DNA from: a virus
Direction: 5' to 3' (one strand)
Virus record (IMG/VR): IMGVR_UViG_3300024264_000034
Coordinates: 1-61,118 of that record
Length of the DNA stretch: 61,118 bases
Part shown: piece by piece, positions 56,179-61,118 of the stretch
Layout: each line of letters begins with the position of its first letter
Numbering within the stretch: position 1 is the first letter of the stretch
The notes under the pieces: model-generated
Told to the model about the DNA's origin: nothing
Seen by the model: the letters and a program-made list of their open reading frames with translations, nothing else
Database searches by the model: none
Program-made: the position numbers and the translations under genes

Positions 56179-56741
56179 TAACCTAAGCTGTTGAGGTACT
56201 TGTCGATGCTTAAGTTACTTTTTTCAAATTTGTCAGCCCAGCCTATTTTGTATCTAGCATCAAATTCTCTTACACTATCTAATGATAGGGGGCCTTTGAA
56301 AAATGGCCTGGATGATATGTCTCTAATCTCTTTTAAGTTTTTAGAAATCATATAAAGTTGAACCTTTTCAAATAATTCAGATAATCCAACTTTTGTTTTT
56401 GTACACATGACTGATTCTATAACTACATAAAATCTTTCTCTATCTTTTTCATTTAATCTATCTTCTAAAACTTTAACAGTTTTAAAGTCTTCAGCTTTGA
56501 GAATCATTTTCCTTGCTCTGTTTTCAAACATATGTCTAAAATTCATATCAAAGAAATGTTGTTTAAGAAATCTCATATTATCATAAAACTTAATAATACG
56601 AATTTGATAAAGTGGATTTACTGGATCCCATTTGGAATCTAAGATTTTGCCCTTAACGGGTAAAAGTATATTAGGATTAGTATGAGATGCTAATAAACAG
56701 TATACGTTCTGTCCTTTATTAAATATTCTATGTGTCTTCAT
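56178..56741 (-). CDS. Conserved-looking protein of unknown function
   Basis: A 187-residue protein, basic and rich in Phe, Met and Arg (FYDNMRFLKQHFFDMNFRHM, FENRARKMILK). It has a folded look with an N-terminal beta domain (GQNVYCLLASHTNP, LPVKGKILDSKW). It overlaps the next upstream gene by 4 nt in a four-gene compact operon. The position before the hub genes suggests a tail assembly or baseplate factor; I do not recognise the family. Confidence 0.6.
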   Translation of the reverse strand: MKTHRIFNKGQNVYCLLASHTNPNILLPVKGKILDSKWDPVNPLYQIRIIKFYDNMRFLKQHFFDMNFRHMFENRARKMILKAEDFKTVKVLEDRLNEKDRERFYVVIESVMCTKTKVGLSELFEKVQLYMISKNLKEIRDISSRPFFKGPLSLDSVREFDARYKIGWADKFEKSNLSIDKYLNSLG

Positions 56742-57130
56742 TCAAATTCTATTATGTCATCGAATAGCTCAGCAGTACCGTTGACAGTAATATCAGGTGA
56801 ATGATAAATTTTATAAGTAATAGGTTTATCAGATAATGTTTCTACATATGTTTGTATTCCGCCAACTGTTTCTTTATTAAGATTTCCTAAAACATAAAAT
56901 ATTGTTGTAGAAATGTTACGCCCTATTGCATTCTGTAACTGTCTCATTAAATAAGATGATACTACTGCATCAGATGGTTCATATTGATAAAAATCATTCT
57001 TTGTAAGTTTGTTAAATATATCCATATAATTTATACACTCTATACTCCTAGGAACGTTTCCAAGAAATGTTTTAACGCGTAGCGCATCATTAGAGTATAT
57101 GAAATTAAATTCTATATGTTCTTCTTCCAT
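56738..57130 (-). CDS. Hypothetical protein
   Basis: A 130-residue acidic protein (MEEEHIEFNFIYSNDALRVK, then IFYVLGNLNKETVGGIQTYV) without recognised motifs. It overlaps its neighbours on both sides (19 nt upstream, 4 nt downstream), which signals translational coupling. Unknown function within the pre-hub operon. Confidence 0.55.
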   Translation of the reverse strand: MEEEHIEFNFIYSNDALRVKTFLGNVPRSIECINYMDIFNKLTKNDFYQYEPSDAVVSSYLMRQLQNAIGRNISTTIFYVLGNLNKETVGGIQTYVETLSDKPITYKIYHSPDITVNGTAELFDDIIEFE

Positions 57131-57444
57131 TCTTCTAGTTCCTTAAGCTCACTCTTAAGTTTCTTTATTTTAAATTCAATATCTTTTGCCGAAGGTTCAT
57201 AGTGAGTACCCCACTGTGTATTAATATCTAATACAGTTTTATCAAATTTACTACCGACCTCTAACCCAAGGTCATCGCACAAATCAAAAAAGAATCTTTT
57301 TACATAACTGTATTGATTCTTATCATTTTCATTTGACTCATAAACATCCGTTGAGGTAAAATGTTCTCTACCTCCACCATGATTGTCATCAATGACTTTT
57401 TTGATTACACCATTTCTAGCCGGTTCTAAAACTATCTTAATCAT
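57112..57444 (-). CDS. Hypothetical protein
   Basis: A 110-residue protein. The N-terminal half is beta-like (MIKIVLEPARNGVIKKVIDD); the C-terminal 25 residues form a charged helix (IEFKIKKLKSELKELEEWKK), probably a coiled coil. It starts directly after the stop of the 128-aa gene. No domain was recognised. Confidence 0.55.
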   Translation of the reverse strand: MIKIVLEPARNGVIKKVIDDNHGGGREHFTSTDVYESNENDKNQYSYVKRFFFDLCDDLGLEVGSKFDKTVLDINTQWGTHYEPSAKDIEFKIKKLKSELKELEEWKKNI

Positions 57445-57831
57445 TTATGATTTTCTTGAGTTTAGTTTTTCCCTTAATTCTTTAAAGGTTTTCCTTGCAA
57501 CTTTTTTGTCTTTATGCCAAGTAGATTTATCTTTAATTGTAATCAGAGCTAATGCATCTCTTAATTTTTCTATTTCTTTATCTGTATAACCTTCTTCTTT
57601 CCATCTATTTATATGAATAAGTTCAGCTGCCTCCAACGAAGCATATATAGATTTTTCAGCAGCTTCAACATTAGCAGCATGTATTTCATTTCCTTTTTCT
57701 CTAGTTTGTTTACAGATTTCTAACCATTCTTTTAATGATAATTTACTTTTCATTTTTAGAATTCCTTGGTAATTCATAGCCGCTCTTCTTTGGCGACGAT
57801 TAGGTATAGTTTGATTTGCAGTCTCGCTCAT
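57445..57831 (-). CDS. Small basic helical protein
   Basis: A 128-residue protein with an N-terminal basic motif (NRRQRRAAMNYQGILKMKSK) and otherwise charged helices, one rich in Ala/Glu (HAANVEAAEKSIYASLEAAE). A nucleic-acid-binding or scaffold-like role is possible from charge. It is preceded by a late-promoter-like box and starts the small-gene operon. Confidence 0.55.
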   Translation of the reverse strand: MSETANQTIPNRRQRRAAMNYQGILKMKSKLSLKEWLEICKQTREKGNEIHAANVEAAEKSIYASLEAAELIHINRWKEEGYTDKEIEKLRDALALITIKDKSTWHKDKKVARKTFKELREKLNSRKS

Positions 57832-57841
57832 ATGATTAATT

Positions 57842-57853
57842 TTATTATATATT
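57842..57853 (-). promoter_or_regulatory. Late-promoter-like box (AATATATAATAA)
   Basis: Minus-strand AATATATAATAA 10 nt upstream of the ATG at 57831. Confidence 0.55.
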
Positions 57854-57870
57854 ACTAGTTATAAAGTGTG

Positions 57871-58407
57871 CTATTCGCCTTTGTACTTACTCTCGATTAA
57901 TGATTGTACACTACCGTGTAAGCAGTCTAATATTTCATCTTCAGATAATTGGTCTAAGATAAATGATTCTAATACATCATCAACTTCATTCTTATCAAAA
58001 GAACTACTCATTAATTCGTAAACAGCTTTTTGTGGAATATTTACAGGAAATTCTAGAATAAGTTTTACTTTATTGTTTTTCTTTTGTTTATTAAATAAAA
58101 CTCTAATAGGGTTTGGCGTAGTATTTAAAGCAGGAATTGAAACATCAGTTGGTGTCTTTTGTGGTGCTGATACATTTAGTGGATCTTTTCCAGCAGATGT
58201 AGGTTGTACAAATTCTCCAGCTATATCTTCGTTCAATGCTTGTATGTATTCAGACTTTAAACCTTTGGCTAATCTACCACCATTTTCAAAGTTTATCCAT
58301 TTGTCATCTTCGCTTTTGATAGTAACTACTAAACCAATATCATCACCCTTAATCCACTGCCAATGTTTAACTTCTGGTGAAGCTTCATCAATATTATCTT
58401 TTTGCAT
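57871..58407 (-). CDS. Protein of unknown function
   Basis: A 178-residue protein. Residues 10-60 (VKHWQWIKGDDIGLVVTIKS) and 105-178 (VKLILEFPVNIPQKAVYELM, DVLESFILDQLSEDEILDCL) look folded; the middle is a Pro/Thr/Ser linker. The C-terminal helical part resembles baseplate-assembly chaperone-type proteins in shape only. It is a single gene ahead of a promoter-like box. Unassigned. Confidence 0.55.
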   Translation of the reverse strand: MQKDNIDEASPEVKHWQWIKGDDIGLVVTIKSEDDKWINFENGGRLAKGLKSEYIQALNEDIAGEFVQPTSAGKDPLNVSAPQKTPTDVSIPALNTTPNPIRVLFNKQKKNNKVKLILEFPVNIPQKAVYELMSSSFDKNEVDDVLESFILDQLSEDEILDCLHGSVQSLIESKYKGE

Positions 58408-58459
58408 TTGTTGTCTATTTATTATTATACATTAAATATAATAATTGTTTAAGAATCTA

Positions 58460-58750
58460 TTATGTACAGTTTCCATCATTATCTTGATTACATTCTTTAG
58501 CAGGATCATCCTCTATATACGGATCCCATGTCATAGCAGGTTGTCCAGCAGCAATTAATCCATTATTAAAAGCTTCAAAATTTGAAAATGTATTTATATT
58601 GGCAAGAGGATATTTAACAGTAGCTTCTCTTACACCTCCTTTACCAGATCTATTAATGCCCGTAAGAAATGCTATAAGATATGAAGTTTTCTTAGCATCT
58701 TCATATACAATATAAAAATCATCTCCAGTTGGTGTTATATCTTGTACCAT
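58460..58750 (-). CDS. Small hypothetical protein
   Basis: A 96-residue protein with an N-terminal beta domain (DDFYIVYEDAKKTSYLIAFL) and an acidic, Cys-containing C-terminus (DDPAKECNQDNDGNCT). Its start is 13 nt from the stop of the PKD/DUF285 gene. It may be a small fibre-associated or chaperone-type protein. No family was recognised. Confidence 0.5.
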   Translation of the reverse strand: MVQDITPTGDDFYIVYEDAKKTSYLIAFLTGINRSGKGGVREATVKYPLANINTFSNFEAFNNGLIAAGQPAMTWDPYIEDDPAKECNQDNDGNCT

Positions 58751-58763
58751 AATTTATTATTTT

Positions 58764-60071
58764 TTAAATTCCTCCTCCGTCATTAAGTATTCCCCATTTA
58801 GTAGCAAGACTTGAGCGCGCAGATACTACCGAAGGATTTCCTAAGCTATATTGACTATTACCAAAGTCTACAGTACCACCCGGCCAAGATGCAAAATTAT
58901 AAGCATCCCATGCAATTAATAATGCATCATAATTAACAGTAGATAATGTGAAGGTAGATGATGCATTAGTTAAAGGAGTGTTACCAACGGTGTATACATT
59001 CCATGCGTCTACGTTCCAATTTCCGATAGGTTGATCAAAAGCGCTAGTATCTTTAAACATATTTCTCATATCAACCACATTTGCAGTATCCCAACCACTA
59101 ATATCCTGGTTAAAACTTAGGGCATTTTCAAACATACTGAACATGGTTGTAACTCTCTGAGTATCCCACGCTGTTATATCATCGTCAAAGATTGCACAGT
59201 TTTCAAACATCTGCCTCATATTTGTAGCGCGATCCATAATCCAACCATTCATGGATCCACTATTAACATTATCAAAAACATCGCAATTATAAAACATTCG
59301 TTCAAAATCAAGAGAACTAGTTCCAGTGTTTGCCCCTACATTAGTAAACATCTTAGCATTCATGACTGAACACCCGTTAAACATTCGTTCAAATCTAAAA
59401 CAATTACTTACATCCCATTGTGAAAAAGCTAACGGACCAAGAGCATTTGTTCCATACTGCAATTTTGAACACCCACTAAACATTATTTCTAAAGTATCAC
59501 AAGTACCTACATTCCAATTTCCAATATTATTAATTGTAGAAAGACTACTACAACCACTAAATGTTCCTCTCCCACCTTTAGAATTAAGGCTATTAAATTG
59601 AACATCAAGAGGAAACCACGGCGTATCAGGTGCTGATATTTGCACCAAGTTACTACACTGCCTAAAGATTTGCCCAGCTGTTCCAAACTCACCTCCTGTT
59701 AATTTTAGATCTCCCCATTGTGTTATTTCCAATAGTTTCTTACCATCATCTTTACCTGGCGTATTTACATTCCAAAAACAAAATCCTGCAATATTACCTT
59801 CTGCTGAAACTGTATATGTCCCAGGATTTAGATATGTATGCAAACATTCAGTAGCATAATTAGAGGAATCAACATTAGAAGTTTGACCATCACCCCAGTC
59901 TATAGTAAAAGAAATAGTATATCCTTGGCTATCTGTTCCATCAACAATAGGAAAATAAAACTGATTAGTTGCAGATGGTGTGTTTTTATATTGAGTTTGT
60001 ATAGCAGTATTAACTACCATTTGAAATCTCCCTCGGCCTGAGCCTCGTCTACCTGATAAAATTTTTCTCAT
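58764..60071 (-). CDS. PKD and DUF285 repeat surface-type protein
   Basis: A 435-residue protein. Residues about 45-95 form a PKD-like domain (FTIDWGDGQTSNVDS, HTYLNPGTYTVSAEG). Residues about 130-360 are DUF285/BspA-type repeats with the MF-x-x-x-x-x-F-N/D-x-x-I-x-x-W pattern (MFENALSFNQDISGWDT, MRNMFKDTSAFDQPIGNW). Such repeats are frequent in surface proteins of Bacteroidota and mollicutes. There is no secretion signal, and it lies next to a collagen-like fibre gene, so it is probably a virion adhesin. The N-terminus, MRKILSGRRGSGRGRFQ, is unusually basic. Confidence 0.72.
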   Translation of the reverse strand: MRKILSGRRGSGRGRFQMVVNTAIQTQYKNTPSATNQFYFPIVDGTDSQGYTISFTIDWGDGQTSNVDSSNYATECLHTYLNPGTYTVSAEGNIAGFCFWNVNTPGKDDGKKLLEITQWGDLKLTGGEFGTAGQIFRQCSNLVQISAPDTPWFPLDVQFNSLNSKGGRGTFSGCSSLSTINNIGNWNVGTCDTLEIMFSGCSKLQYGTNALGPLAFSQWDVSNCFRFERMFNGCSVMNAKMFTNVGANTGTSSLDFERMFYNCDVFDNVNSGSMNGWIMDRATNMRQMFENCAIFDDDITAWDTQRVTTMFSMFENALSFNQDISGWDTANVVDMRNMFKDTSAFDQPIGNWNVDAWNVYTVGNTPLTNASSTFTLSTVNYDALLIAWDAYNFASWPGGTVDFGNSQYSLGNPSVVSARSSLATKWGILNDGGGI

Positions 60072-60075
60072 AAGC

Positions 60076-61118
60076 TTATGGTGCTATTTGTTCTAACCAA
60101 TATTCATTACGGTTACCATTAAATTGTATAGTTAAATACATGTTAGTGTTAGGTATAAATCCATCACCTTTAATCTCCGTAGCCGCCGCGACAATTGGTT
60201 GTGTGGCCGTGTTTGTTAATACTCTAGCAAACCCACCTACTTCAGATGATGCCGGGCTTATGGTGTAAGATGTAATGTTAGCAGCCGAAGACATATTATA
60301 ATAAGTACCTAATACATTATCAGTTGTAACTGATCCTGTTGAAACAGATTCATCTGCTGCTATAACTGGGCCGGTTGCGCCAGTTGCACCTATTTCTCCT
60401 TGTGGTCCTTGAATACCAGTTGCACCTGTTTGACCTTGTGGTCCTTGAATACCAGTTGCACCTGTTTGACCTTGTGGTCCTTGAATACCAGTTGCACCTA
60501 TCGGTCCTTGAATACCAGTTGCACCTATTTCACCTTGTGGTCCTTGAATACCAGTTGCACCAGTTTGACCTTGTGGTCCTTGAACACCAGTTGCACCTGT
60601 TTGACCTTGTGGTCCTTGAATACCAGTTGCACCTATCGGTCCTTGAATACCAGTTGCACCTATTTGACCTTGAGGTCCTTGAATACCAGTTGCACCTATT
60701 TCTCCTTGTGGTCCTTGAATACCAGTTGCACCTGTTTGACCTTGTGGTCCTTGAACACCAGTTGCACCTGTTTGACCTTGTGGTCCTTGAATACCAGTTG
60801 CACCTATCGGTCCTTGAATACCAGTTGCACCTGTTTGACCTTGTGGTCCTTGAATACCAGTTGCTCCAGTTTCACCAGACCCCTGTGGACCTTGAATACC
60901 TTGCGGTCCTTGTGGACCTTGGATACCAGTTGCTCCAGTTTCACCAGAACCTTGTGGACCTTGTGGACCTTGTGGACCTTGAATACCAGTTGCACCAGTT
61001 TCACCAGACCCCTGTGGACCTTGAATACCTTGCGGTCCTTGTGGACCTTGGATACCAGTTGCTCCAGTTTCACCAGAACCTTGTGGACCTTGTGGACCTT
61101 GTGGACCTTGAATACCAG
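60076..61118 (-). CDS. Collagen-like fibre protein, 5' end beyond window
   Basis: The frame is open from the right edge to a stop at 60076; about 347 codons are visible. The first 250 are Gly-X-Y repeats ([12 protein letters not shown] units), after which [20 protein letters not shown] leads into a roughly 100-residue C-terminal domain ([40 protein letters not shown]). An internal ATG at 60294 would give only 72 residues and ignores the in-frame collagen part. The C-terminal domain is probably a trimerisation or receptor-binding tip. The missing N-terminus lies outside the window. Confidence 0.82.
   Translation of the reverse strand, partial: GIQGPQGPQGPQGSGETGATGIQGPQGPQGIQGPQGSGETGATGIQGPQGPQGPQGSGETGATGIQGPQGPQGIQGPQGSGETGATGIQGPQGQTGATGIQGPIGATGIQGPQGQTGATGVQGPQGQTGATGIQGPQGEIGATGIQGPQGQIGATGIQGPIGATGIQGPQGQTGATGVQGPQGQTGATGIQGPQGEIGATGIQGPIGATGIQGPQGQTGATGIQGPQGQTGATGIQGPQGEIGATGATGPVIAADESVSTGSVTTDNVLGTYYNMSSAANITSYTISPASSEVGGFARVLTNTATQPIVAAATEIKGDGFIPNTNMYLTIQFNGNRNEYWLEQIAP
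60372..61118 (-). repeat. Collagen-coding DNA repeat array (right edge)
   Basis: About 83 Gly-X-Y triplets in 36-bp units. At 60873-61118 two copies of a 129-bp unit follow one another, the second cut by the window edge. Each unit has two GSGET spots where one residue of the Gly-X-Y rhythm is missing. Confidence 0.9.

Noticed and set aside
60076-60294. A separate 72-residue gene at the end of the right-edge fibre
   Set aside because: The frame continues upstream without a stop into the collagen repeat, so it is the C-terminal domain of the fibre.
60804-61073. A minus-strand open frame of 89 lysine/valine-rich residues
   Set aside because: It is a different frame of the collagen-coding repeat; the GPQ/GAT frame connects to a proper C-terminal domain.
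60372-61118. Regular repeats that might be a CRISPR array
   Set aside because: The repeats lack spacers and code an uninterrupted Gly-X-Y frame on the minus strand.
1-61118. tRNA genes and mobile elements
   Set aside because: No cloverleaf-like gap, transposase, homing nuclease or integrase was seen; gaps between genes are too short for most such features.

Overview
This window is a piece of a contractile-tailed (myovirus) phage genome with T4-like architecture. It is AT-rich, and every convincing gene lies on the minus strand, so transcription runs from high to low coordinates. T4-type genes recognised from their proteins include gp25, gp6, gp53 (LysM), gp27-like and gp5-like hub/spike proteins, gp48/gp54-like and gp19-like tail-tube-fold proteins, gp32, a gp61-like primase, UvsY, UvsW and a GroES-like cochaperonin. 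Start codons are mostly preceded by A/T-rich leaders without a Shine-Dalgarno sequence. Together with PKD, DUF285 and collagen-like proteins this suggests a Bacteroidota (probably marine flavobacterial) host; that host call is inference.

Layout in transcription order (right to left). (1) 61118-58460: the end of a collagen-like fibre gene, a PKD/DUF285 surface-type protein and a small protein. (2) 58407-56178: five small unrecognised genes. (3) 56152-49645: tail-tube cap, LysM gp53, gp27-like hub, a conserved tail protein, a gp5-like spike without lysozyme and a small protein. (4) 49561-46216: a ribosomal-protein-S1-like protein, an amidoligase-like enzyme and a neck-like protein. (5) 46155-39496: gp25, gp6, a small protein and a gp7-position wedge protein. 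(6) 39480-21518: very large baseplate-periphery/fibre proteins, a membrane protein and a gp19-like tail-tube-fold protein. (7) 21493-15757: a glycine-zipper protein, RuvC-like resolvase, GroES, gp32, primase, UvsY and UvsW. (8) 15701-7064: proteins with T4-type capsid-targeting-like N-termini and (I/L/V)xE|(A/G/S) sites, including two ligase-like nucleotidyltransferases and an NMN-adenylyltransferase-like protein. (9) 7036-1: four tail-fibre genes, mosaic with one another, the last running off the left edge inside a collagen-like repeat.

How the parts work together: regions 3, 5 and 6 build the baseplate, tail and fibres; region 7 supplies recombination-dependent replication and folding; region 8 looks like internal head proteins that a gp21-type protease could mature. 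The S1-like protein may help translate leaderless or A-rich mRNAs. A recurring RATATATAAWA box 10-35 nt upstream of many starts looks like a late-promoter element, and the gp32 leader has a hairpin and five AGGC repeats that resemble an autogenous operator.

Coding density is very high: no gap between genes exceeds about 165 nt, no tRNA or CRISPR array was seen, and both window edges lie in near-identical collagen-coding repeats.
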